Origin: Bacteroides sp.
GTDB taxonomy: Bacteria; Bacteroidota; Bacteroidia; Bacteroidales; Bacteroidaceae
Reading direction: 5' to 3'
Length of the DNA stretch: 59,551 nucleotides
Assembly: GCA_030151885.1 (NCBI GenBank)
Contig: JASLCG010000101.1
Coordinates: forward strand, 1 to 59,551
This document shows, piece by piece, positions 33,713 to 40,828 of the stretch; positions within the stretch are counted from its first letter, which is position 1; the number at the start of each line of letters is the position of its first letter. Made by a program: the position numbers and the translations under genes. Below the pieces are notes generated by a model. It saw only the letters and a program-made list of their open reading frames with translations, did not search any database and was not told where the DNA came from.

Positions 33713-35125
33713 TTATTTATGATATTGGTTGTATAGTAGTTCTCCAAACAAAGTATTAGCCCATGCAAACCAAGATCTTGTAAAATCTTCTGGGTTATTT
33801 TTGTTAAAGCTTTCATGCATAAAGCCTGTTCCTGCATCGGTGTCTCTAAGCACATTTATACACGCATCTATTTCTGCTTGCGATGTTGATGTTATGGCCT
33901 TCATGATTATACTCATAGGCCAAACATAGTCAAATCCTACGTGTGGTCCACCAATTCCCTCGGCTGCTGATCCTTTAAAGAAATAGGGATTACTATCACT
34001 CCATACCATTTTACGTGTATTTAAATAAATAGGATCATCTTTTTCTATAAAAGAGCAAAGGTATGGTAACGCTAGCAAACTTGGAACATTCGCATCATCC
34101 ATAAACATTGTATTTCCGAAACCATCAACCTCATACGCATATACTTTTCCATACTTCGGGTGGTTAACAATTCCATACTTATTAACAGCATCTATAACCT
34201 CCTTGGATAAACTTTTAGCCTCTGCAGCTAAATCCTTGTTACCAACAACCTCTTCCAAAATTTCTGCCATCTGATTCAATGATTCAACTGCAAATAAGTT
34301 AGAAGGTATTAGAAAGTTTAATAAAGTCGCATCGTCCGATGGTCTAAAAGAAGAACATATTAGACCTACAGGTTTTACAGGACTTCCATATCCTCTATTT
34401 AGCAATGTATCACCTTGTCGATCTGTCACCCTAAAAAAGTAATATGGGCCTAAGTTATCTTTTCTTTGTTGCTCTTTAAATGTAGTTATAACACGTCTCA
34501 TAGCAGAAACCCAAGCCTCATCAAAGACAGAAGTAACACCAGACTCTTTCCAATAGTTGTATGCCAATCTGATTGGATAACACATTGAATCTATTTCCCA
34601 TTTACGTTCATATACTTCTTTTGGCATTTCTGGAGTTACATCTGTACTCCATTTACTACCAGTTGCTTCTTTATTAAAAGCATTAGCATATGGATCTATA
34701 TTTATTTGTTCTGTTTGTCTGTTAATAACTCCTGCTACAAGCTTACTAAGCTTTTCATCTTTCTTTACAAACTTAAGGTAAGGGTAAACTTGTGCCGAAG
34801 AATCTCTTAACCACATAGCATGAATGTCACCTGTAATAACAAATGTATCAGGTTTACCATTCTTCATTTCAAACTCAACAGTAGTATCTAAAGTGTTAGG
34901 AAAGCAGTTTTCAAACATCCAAGCTAATTTTTCATCCTTAATCTGCTTTTTAACCTTTTTAATAGCCTTTTCAACAGCTGTAGATGTAAATTTCCGTTCT
35001 TCTATAGGAGGCCTTTGAGACTCGTATTTACCAGTTATATTACTTCCAGTTACAATATTAGGAATTAAGACAAGACTAGCCAAAGCTAAAGCTTTTTGCA
35101 TTTTTCCAAACAGTTTAGATGTCAT
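33713..35125 (-). CDS. GH125 exo-alpha-1,6-mannosidase
   Basis: A 470-residue metal-independent exo-alpha-1,6-mannosidase family protein with an N-terminal signal peptide (hydrophobic LALASLVLIPNIVTG). Family blocks include ITGDIHAMWLRDSSAQVYPYL, KWEIDSMCYPIRLAY (catalytic acid region), GLICSSFRPSDDA, and MDDANVPSLLALPYL; the late GFMHESFNKNNPEDFTRSWFAWAN matches the C-terminal catalytic-base region. A second Met nine codons in could also start the protein. The enzyme would remove the alpha-1,6 arm mannose of N-glycans or yeast mannan. Its promoter region carries a -7 box abutting a TTGAT-N4-ATCAA dyad. Confidence 0.93.
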   Translation of the reverse strand: MTSKLFGKMQKALALASLVLIPNIVTGSNITGKYESQRPPIEERKFTSTAVEKAIKKVKKQIKDEKLAWMFENCFPNTLDTTVEFEMKNGKPDTFVITGDIHAMWLRDSSAQVYPYLKFVKKDEKLSKLVAGVINRQTEQINIDPYANAFNKEATGSKWSTDVTPEMPKEVYERKWEIDSMCYPIRLAYNYWKESGVTSVFDEAWVSAMRRVITTFKEQQRKDNLGPYYFFRVTDRQGDTLLNRGYGSPVKPVGLICSSFRPSDDATLLNFLIPSNLFAVESLNQMAEILEEVVGNKDLAAEAKSLSKEVIDAVNKYGIVNHPKYGKVYAYEVDGFGNTMFMDDANVPSLLALPYLCSFIEKDDPIYLNTRKMVWSDSNPYFFKGSAAEGIGGPHVGFDYVWPMSIIMKAITSTSQAEIDACINVLRDTDAGTGFMHESFNKNNPEDFTRSWFAWANTLFGELLYNQYHK

Positions 35126-35148
35126 AGTTGTATGATAATTGATTTACA

Positions 35149-35170
35149 TTGATGTATATCAACAAAAATA
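35149..35170 (-). promoter_or_regulatory. GH125 promoter -7 element with abutting TTGAT-GTAT-ATCAA dyad
   Basis: Minus-strand TATTTTTG at 35170-35163 is followed directly by a dyad at 35162-35149 whose plus-strand form is TTGATGTATATCAA, the exact TTGAT-N4-ATCAA form. The dyad would cover the transcription start, a position suited to repression. The same arms occur upstream of the lactonase-GH2-GH20 operon at 21816. Confidence 0.55.
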
Positions 35171-35263
35171 CAACTAATTTTATGGCATCCTTAAAAATTT
35201 ATTCGTTTTATCAAAAATTATAGATTATACGTCACTATGAAAGTAATATTAAATAATTACCTT

Positions 35264-35271
35264 TATTTTTG
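35264..35271 (+). promoter_or_regulatory. -7 element for the 131-residue protein
   Basis: TATTTTTG matches TAnnTTTG 26 bases upstream of the ATG at 35298, in the divergent region shared with GH125. No clear -33 is seen. Confidence 0.5.
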
Positions 35272-35297
35272 TAGTAACAAACTATTATTCAACCCAT

Positions 35298-35693
35298 ATG
35301 ACTAAGCACTTAAATACTAATAAACAGTTTATGATTGGTAATGGCATCCTTGCCTTTGCTGTAATTTTTATTGTAGTAATATTTGTATACATGAGTTTAA
35401 GACTCAATAGTAAACAAGAAAAACTCTTTGATGAGAATTATCAAATCGTTCTAAAAGAGGGATTTAAAGGACGTTCTTTCGAAGTTCAGCTTAACGATAG
35501 TTTGTTATTTAAAGGTGATATAAAAGAAGAGCATACTGAATTTAACATAACTCGTTTTGCAGAACAGAGTGCTTTGCTAATTATTGACTTATCAACGCAT
35601 GACTTGAAAGTGTTTAATTTAAATCCAAGTGGGGGCAAATATGCATTTGATATACACAACGAGGTTGTTGAGCAGGTTTATACTAAAGAATAG
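35298..35693 (+). CDS. Hypothetical single-pass membrane protein
   Basis: A 131-residue protein with one membrane segment (about 12-33, GILAFAVIFIVVIFVYMSL). A periplasmic or extracytoplasmic domain of about 95 residues follows, with a beta-rich look (FEVQLNDSLLFKGDI, EFNITRFAEQSALLIIDL). I do not recognise a named domain. The last 11 bases overlap the 3' end of the convergent YgjP-like gene. It has its own -7 box and lies divergent to GH125; no functional link is evident. Confidence 0.75.
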   Translation: MTKHLNTNKQFMIGNGILAFAVIFIVVIFVYMSLRLNSKQEKLFDENYQIVLKEGFKGRSFEVQLNDSLLFKGDIKEEHTEFNITRFAEQSALLIIDLSTHDLKVFNLNPSGGKYAFDIHNEVVEQVYTKE

Positions 35694-36396
35694 AGGTTTT
35701 GTAAGCTTTTAATTCTTTACTCCATGCCACCGCATTACCCTCTGAATACACATCTAATAAGCTCCAAAAGCGAGAACTATGATTCATCTCTGTTAAATGA
35801 GCTAACTCATGCAACATTACAGCTCTAATTAAATGATTAGGTAATAATAAAATAAATGCAGACAAGTTGATGTTGCCACTAGATGAACAGCTCCCCCATC
35901 GTCCTCTACTAAGGTTAACTTTTACCTGAGAAACCTTTAAGCCTAGCTCTTTAGCGAGTAGTAATAGTCTATTTGGCAATACTTTTTTTGCCTCTGATAG
36001 TAATATTTGCTCAACTACTTTCTTCAACCAACTCTGAGTCTTAGGGTTATTAAACTCTATGCTTTGGGGTACAATTAGCTGTAATTCAAGATTATTTGTA
36101 TTTACATAACATCTTTTTGAGCTGCCTTGACAAATACAAAGCTTAAAGTTAGGTGTGTTTATAGAATAATTCCCATTAATAATCTTTGATTCAACCTTGC
36201 TACTCTGCTGTAAAAGGTGCTTTAATCGATTACTATTTTCATCTAATACTTTGTTTATATTCTGTATAGAGCTATTAAAAGGTACTGTAGCAAATAGACA
36301 CCCTTCCTTTACCCTAAAGATCAATCGCTTTGCAAGCCTATTTCTTACAATATAGACTTTTCCCAACTCAGACGTTATTATGCTCTCCTGATTCAA
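35683..36396 (-). CDS. YgjP-like (DUF45) zinc metallopeptidase
   Basis: A 237-residue protein of the YgjP/WLM-like metallopeptidase family. The zinc motif HELAHLTEMNHSSRFW gives HExxH plus a downstream His, near residues 190-205. The upstream WGSCSSSGNINLSAFILLLP segment is the family signature. These cytoplasmic proteins are often found near restriction or housekeeping genes; substrates are unknown. It starts 5 bases downstream of argB, so it is probably translated from the argB transcript, and it overlaps the convergent membrane-protein gene by 11 bases. Confidence 0.86.
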   Translation of the reverse strand: MNQESIITSELGKVYIVRNRLAKRLIFRVKEGCLFATVPFNSSIQNINKVLDENSNRLKHLLQQSSKVESKIINGNYSINTPNFKLCICQGSSKRCYVNTNNLELQLIVPQSIEFNNPKTQSWLKKVVEQILLSEAKKVLPNRLLLLAKELGLKVSQVKVNLSRGRWGSCSSSGNINLSAFILLLPNHLIRAVMLHELAHLTEMNHSSRFWSLLDVYSEGNAVAWSKELKAYKTSIL

Positions 36397-36401
36397 TTGA
36401 T

Positions 36402-37178
36402 TTATAAAGTTATGTGAGTTCCCTTAGTTTTATCCCCTATATTCCTGATGGATGTAATGATAACTTTTTTAACACCTTGCTCTAATGATTCAAAAGCATT
36501 ATCTAGTTTAGGTATCATCCCCTCTTTTACAACACCTTCAGACTTCAGCTGTGAGTAGCTGGTCTTCGTTATATGTGAAATAATAGAAGTATTATCCTCA
36601 GTATTAGAGAGTACACCATCAAATTCAAAACAATAATACAACACAACATCATACTCCTTAGCCATAGCATTGGCACAAGATCCTGCAATGGTATCCGCAT
36701 TTGTATTAAGCAAAGAACCATTACCATCATGAGTTAAAGGAGCAATTACAGGTACAATTTGTTTATCGACAAATTCTCTAATTTGTTTCAAATTAACAGA
36801 ATCTACATCGCCAACAAACCCATAATCAACATCTACCACTTTTCTTTTATGTGCCCTTATTAAATCTGCATCTGCTCCAGTTACACCAAGCGCATTTACT
36901 CCGTTTGATTGTAATAGAGCCACAATTTGTTTATTCACAAGACCTCCATAAACCATAGTCACAACATCCAGCATCTTGGCATCTGTTACCCTTCTTCCAT
37001 TAATCATGGTTGTCTCCACACCCAGCTGTTTAGCTATTTTTGTGGCTGTTCTTCCTCCACCATGCACTAACACCTTAGCACCCTTTATTTTAGCGAACTG
37101 ATTGACAAGTTGTTTGAGAGTAAAATCATCTTCTATAATTTTACCTCCAACCTTTATAATAGTTATATCCTTCTTCAT
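36402..37178 (-). CDS. argB: Acetylglutamate kinase
   Basis: Phosphorylates N-acetyl-L-glutamate in arginine biosynthesis. The 258-residue amino-acid-kinase fold shows KVGGKII at the N-terminus, LVHGGGRTATKIAKQLG, the MINGRRVTDAKML substrate-binding segment, GVTGADADL and the late EGMIPKLDNAFESL. It lies just downstream of speA, whose terminator separates them, and upstream of the YgjP-like gene. No other arg biosynthesis gene is in the window. Confidence 0.93.
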   Translation of the reverse strand: MKKDITIIKVGGKIIEDDFTLKQLVNQFAKIKGAKVLVHGGGRTATKIAKQLGVETTMINGRRVTDAKMLDVVTMVYGGLVNKQIVALLQSNGVNALGVTGADADLIRAHKRKVVDVDYGFVGDVDSVNLKQIREFVDKQIVPVIAPLTHDGNGSLLNTNADTIAGSCANAMAKEYDVVLYYCFEFDGVLSNTEDNTSIISHITKTSYSQLKSEGVVKEGMIPKLDNAFESLEQGVKKVIITSIRNIGDKTKGTHITL

Positions 37179-37195
37179 TAAACTTAAATTAAAAA

Positions 37196-37221
37196 AAGCC
37201 TATAAAATAATTTATAGGCTT
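37196..37221 (-). terminator. speA terminator
   Basis: AAGCCTATAAA and TTTATAGGCTT form a perfect 11-bp stem with loop ATAA, 18 bases past the speA stop, and the minus-strand product runs into Ts. argB begins only 18 bases further on and must use read-through or an unseen promoter. Confidence 0.8.
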
Positions 37222-37239
37222 AAATATAAGATTTATATT

Positions 37240-39141
37240 CTATTGTTTCTCTAGATAAGTATAACCATATAATCCAGATCTATAATTCGATAAAAACTCT
37301 TTTCCCTCTTCAAGAGTTATTTTCCCAGCTTTCACCGATTTAGTAACCCATCCTTCAAGTAACCTAACTAGCTTTTTAGGATTATATTCTACGTATTCTA
37401 AAACTTCAGCAACAGTCTCTCCATCGATGATTTGATCAATATGATATTTTTCTTCGTCAACAGAGATGTGTACAACATTCGTATCTCCAAAAAGATTATG
37501 TAAATCACCTAATATCTCTTGGTATGCTCCTACTAAGAAAGTACCAATGTAGTAACCCTCTTTCATAGACTTTATAGAGTGTACAGGTAGATGATGTGAT
37601 ACATTTCTGGTAGATATAAAGTTTGCTATTTTTCCATCAGAATCACAAGTAACATCTTGTAAAGTAGCCACACGCGTTGGGCGCTCATCTAATCTTTGAA
37701 TAGGCATTATTGGGAATATCTGATCAATAGCCCAAGAGTCTGGTAAAGATTGGAATAATGAGAAGTTACAGAAGTACTTATCAGCTAACAGCTTTGTTAA
37801 ACCCATTAACTCATCTGGTACATGTTTAAGCCCTGTAGCAATCTGATTTATTTCTGTTGTTATTGACCAATAGAGTCTTTCTATCTGAGCTCTTGTCTTT
37901 AAATCAACAATACCATGACTAAATAGGTCCAAACCCTCTTCTCTAATTTGTTGCGCATCGTGCCATGATTCTAGCATTGAGTTTTGATTTAGCGTATCCC
38001 AAATCTCATATAGCTCTTTAACTAATTCATGATCATCTTCAGAAACTTGCATATCATCTTCCCATTCTGGAACAGATGTAGTTTCAAGCACTTCAAATAG
38101 TAAAACAGAGTGATGTGCTGTTAAAGCTCTACCACTTTCTGTAATAATATTTGGATGTGGAAGGCCATTCTTATCACTAGCATCAACAAGTGTTGATATT
38201 GAATCATTAACATACTCTTGTAGTGAGTAGTTTACACTACTACCCGAGCTACCAGATTTTGTTCCATCGTAATCTACTCCTAAACCACCACCAACATCTA
38301 CAAACTCAACATTAAAACCTAACTTATGCAACTGTACATAAAATTGAGATGCTTCACGTAAAGCTGTTTTAATACGGCGAATTTTAGTTACTTGGCTACC
38401 AATATGGAAGTGAATCAGCTTCAGACAGTCTTTCATATCTTTGCTTTCAAGGTAATCTAGAGACTCTAATAGCTCACTAGAAGTCAATCCAAACTTACTA
38501 GCATCACCACCCGAATCTTCCCATTTACCACTTCCTGATGAAGCAAGTTTTATGCGAATACCTATATTAGGTCTTACATTTAACTTCTTAGCAATCTTAG
38601 CTATTAACTTCAACTCATTCAGTTTTTCTACAACTAAGAATATTCTTTTGCCCATTTTCTGAGCTAAAAGAGCTAGTTCAATATAACTTTCATCTTTATA
38701 TCCATTACAGACAATCAAAGAGTCTGCATCTGTATTAATAGCAATTACTGCGTGAAGTTCTGGTTTTGAACCAGCCTCAAGGCCTAAGTTGAATTTCTTT
38801 CCATGGCTTATGATTTCACTTACCACAGGCTGCATTTGATTCACCTTAATAGGGTAAATAATAAAGTTTTGCGCCTTGTAACCATACTCTTCAGCAGCCT
38901 TTTTGAAGCATTTAGCAGTACTTTCAATACGATTGTCTAAAATATCAGGAAAACGCACCAATAAGGGCGTAGAAATATCCTTCAATTCCATCTCATCAAC
39001 CAATTCCCTTAGATCAACGGCGGCAGCCCCTTCTCTAGGAGTAACCTCAACGTTACCTTTCTCATTAATACGGAAATAAGGATTTCCCCAACCAGTGATA
39101 TTATAAAGCTCTTCAGAGTCTTCAATTCTCCATTTTCTCAT
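37240..39141 (-). CDS. speA: Biosynthetic arginine decarboxylase
   Basis: PLP enzyme that converts arginine to agmatine, the first step of polyamine synthesis. The 633-residue length is normal for SpeA. The PLP lysine lies in YPIKVNQMQPV near residue 100. Other blocks are NLGLEAGSKPEL, the substrate-binding HIGSQVTKI, VDVGGGLGVDYDG, and ITESGRALTAHHSV. The late IIFPIMPIQRL-type segment and CDSDGKI carry the second-subunit active-site Cys-Asp. A -7 box lies 37 bases upstream and a terminator follows. Confidence 0.95.
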   Translation of the reverse strand: MRKWRIEDSEELYNITGWGNPYFRINEKGNVEVTPREGAAAVDLRELVDEMELKDISTPLLVRFPDILDNRIESTAKCFKKAAEEYGYKAQNFIIYPIKVNQMQPVVSEIISHGKKFNLGLEAGSKPELHAVIAINTDADSLIVCNGYKDESYIELALLAQKMGKRIFLVVEKLNELKLIAKIAKKLNVRPNIGIRIKLASSGSGKWEDSGGDASKFGLTSSELLESLDYLESKDMKDCLKLIHFHIGSQVTKIRRIKTALREASQFYVQLHKLGFNVEFVDVGGGLGVDYDGTKSGSSGSSVNYSLQEYVNDSISTLVDASDKNGLPHPNIITESGRALTAHHSVLLFEVLETTSVPEWEDDMQVSEDDHELVKELYEIWDTLNQNSMLESWHDAQQIREEGLDLFSHGIVDLKTRAQIERLYWSITTEINQIATGLKHVPDELMGLTKLLADKYFCNFSLFQSLPDSWAIDQIFPIMPIQRLDERPTRVATLQDVTCDSDGKIANFISTRNVSHHLPVHSIKSMKEGYYIGTFLVGAYQEILGDLHNLFGDTNVVHISVDEEKYHIDQIIDGETVAEVLEYVEYNPKKLVRLLEGWVTKSVKAGKITLEEGKEFLSNYRSGLYGYTYLEKQ

Positions 39142-39178
39142 ATAACAAAACCTTATTAATTGTTTATTTTTTGGGTCG

Positions 39179-39493
39179 CAAAAATAGGTATTAATCTACA
39201 TTAAACAACAATATAAATTAACAAAATGCAAAAAACGACTAATTTATACATACAACGCTTTAAAAGCTAGATAGTTTTGTATTTTTTAGAAATAAATATA
39301 CTAAACAATAAAGACTTCTCGTTTTATACAACTTCCAATACTATTAAAGCAATCTATTATTTGAAAAATACTAACCAGACTTAGTCCTGTCCTATTTTGA
39401 AATATAAAATACACATTATGAAAGTGACAAACAACTATGTTGCCCCTAATTTTAACAAATACTATAAAACTTATGCATTCTAAGTATTAAAGT
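39179..39493. promoter_or_regulatory. speA -7 element and empty AT-rich intergenic stretch
   Basis: Minus-strand TATTTTTG at 39186-39179 matches TAnnTTTG, 37 bases before the speA ATG, with a weak GTTG about 20 bases further upstream. From 39187 to 39493 I see only AT-rich sequence: no ORF, no clear aroK terminator, and no tRNA or repeat. Confidence 0.5.
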
Positions 39494-40024
39494 TTACTTT
39501 TGCTTAACTAAGCTTACTATATGCTCTACTGCCTCCGAAATAGCCGAATACGATTCTAAGTTTTCTGCAGAAGAGAATACATGTGCTTGACTATAAAAAG
39601 TCAACCTTTCAGCTAGTCCAGTTGTTATAAACTCTAATAATTCAGCATCTGTTTTGTTTTTCAGTTTAGGTCGCTTCCATTTACCATGAATTAGTCGCTG
39701 ATGCAACTTATGTATGGAAACTTCCAAATAGACTGTTAAACCTGATGTTAACATTACTTTTATATTATCAAAAAAGCAAGGAGTTCCGCCTCCTGTTGAT
39801 ATTACAACTCGTTCGAAGGTAGAGACTTCTTTAAGAACTTTTTGCTCTACCTTTCTAAATTCCTGTTCTCCCCAAAGGGCGAATAACTCATTGATTGATT
39901 TATGATATCGATTCTCTATATATATGTCTAAATCAATGAAGCTAAAGCCTAATGCTTTAGCTAAAGGAGCTCCAAGAGTAGTCTTGCCTGCTCCCATATA
40001 ACCAATTAAAAATATACGATTCAT
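39494..40024 (-). CDS. aroK: Shikimate kinase
   Basis: Phosphorylates shikimate at the 3-hydroxyl in chorismate synthesis. The 176-residue NMP-kinase fold has the P-loop GYMGAGKTT, the shikimate-binding Asp in FIDLDIYIE, the Arg in WGEQEFRKVE, and STGGGTPC. The lid (KWKRPKLKN) follows. A -7 box lies 18 bases upstream. Confidence 0.95.
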   Translation of the reverse strand: MNRIFLIGYMGAGKTTLGAPLAKALGFSFIDLDIYIENRYHKSINELFALWGEQEFRKVEQKVLKEVSTFERVVISTGGGTPCFFDNIKVMLTSGLTVYLEVSIHKLHQRLIHGKWKRPKLKNKTDAELLEFITTGLAERLTFYSQAHVFSSAENLESYSAISEAVEHIVSLVKQK

Positions 40025-40041
40025 AACTAATATTATACATG

Positions 40042-40049
40042 CAAAGTTA
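40042..40049 (-). promoter_or_regulatory. -7 element for aroK
   Basis: Minus-strand TAACTTTG, an exact TAnnTTTG match 18 bases upstream of the aroK ATG. The rest of the gap to 40163 is AT-rich, with a weak hairpin AGGTCTG/CAGGCCT at 40106-40124 in the leader of the next gene. Confidence 0.55.
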
Positions 40050-40163
40050 TAATTTAAAATGAACTAGTAATTTATGAACGTAAATAATATAAAATTATAT
40101 TTACAGGTCTGTTTTACAGGCCTTACCTAAAAAGTTTTATCCTACTTATTAATAACGTTTAAG

Positions 40164-40799
40164 ATGGCAAAAAAGAAGAAATATTATGCAGTATGGAAAG
40201 GTCATAAACCCGGAGTCTATTTCTCTTGGGAAAAATGTCAAGAACAAATAAAAGACTACGAAGACCCTATATATATGTCTTTTGATAGCAAAAGAGGTGC
40301 TGTAGATGCCTATTGGAGCACACCAGAGAGGTCTGGTTATGAAAGAGGTGTGGCATTAAATAAAATAAAAGAAAAGACTAAAATATTGCCCGAAGGTGTG
40401 ATAGGAGATAGTATATGTGTTGCAGCTATTCATAGCGATAATGCTACTCACATAGAGTATAAAGGTATTTATACAGCTACAGGTGAAGTTCTATTTAAAT
40501 TTGGTCCAATATGGGGAACTAGTCAAATTGGAGAATTTCTAGCACTAGTCCATGCCGTAGCTTATATAAAACAGAGTGGTTGGCATATTCCACTGTATTC
40601 AAGTAGCGCCGAAGCTATGAAGTGGTTAGAAGACGAAAAATGCGAAACTAGATTCAAAGTCAATTCCAAATCTTTAGATATACACGAACATATTATAAGA
40701 GCCGAGTATTGGCTGAATAATAATGATTATGAAGTTAAGCTTTTAAAGTGGGATACTGATAAGTGGGGAGAAATACCAGTAAGTTTTAGTAAGGAATAG
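40164..40799 (+). CDS. RNase H1-like protein with hybrid-binding domain, catalytic acids lost
   Basis: A 211-residue protein with an N-terminal caulimovirus viroplasmin/hybrid-binding domain (about 4-50, KYYAVWKGHKPGVY and SFDSKRGAV) and a C-terminal RNase H1 fold (about 80-211). Aligned by eye to Bacillus halodurans RNase H1 from memory, three of four catalytic acids are replaced: Asp71 by Ala87 (CVAAIHSDN), Asp132 by Ser147 (YSSSAEA) and Asp192 by Ser207 (WGEIPVSF). The Glu in IGEFLALVH (Glu124) and the WGEIP block are kept, and length and fold motifs are otherwise normal. It is therefore probably a non-cleaving RNA-DNA hybrid or dsRNA binder, or has a new role; an intact RNase HII is at 4566. 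A perfect terminator stem overlaps its last codons. Confidence 0.85.
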   Translation: MAKKKKYYAVWKGHKPGVYFSWEKCQEQIKDYEDPIYMSFDSKRGAVDAYWSTPERSGYERGVALNKIKEKTKILPEGVIGDSICVAAIHSDNATHIEYKGIYTATGEVLFKFGPIWGTSQIGEFLALVHAVAYIKQSGWHIPLYSSSAEAMKWLEDEKCETRFKVNSKSLDIHEHIIRAEYWLNNNDYEVKLLKWDTDKWGEIPVSFSKE

Positions 40800-40825
40800 C
40801 TATATTTTGCTATTCCTTACTAAAA
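40784..40825. terminator. Bidirectional terminator between RNase H1-like and MsbA-like genes
   Basis: A perfect 17-bp stem (arms start TTTTAGTAAGGAATAGC) with an eight-base loop. It overlaps the last codons and stop of the RNase H1-like gene and lies 3 bases from the convergent ABC transporter stop. Confidence 0.85.
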
Positions 40826-40828
40826 GAC

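Noticed and set aside
39187..39493. Possible small RNA or gene in the speA-aroK gap
   Set aside because: No hairpin with a T-run, no -7 box pair and no ORF was found; the stretch is plain AT-rich sequence.
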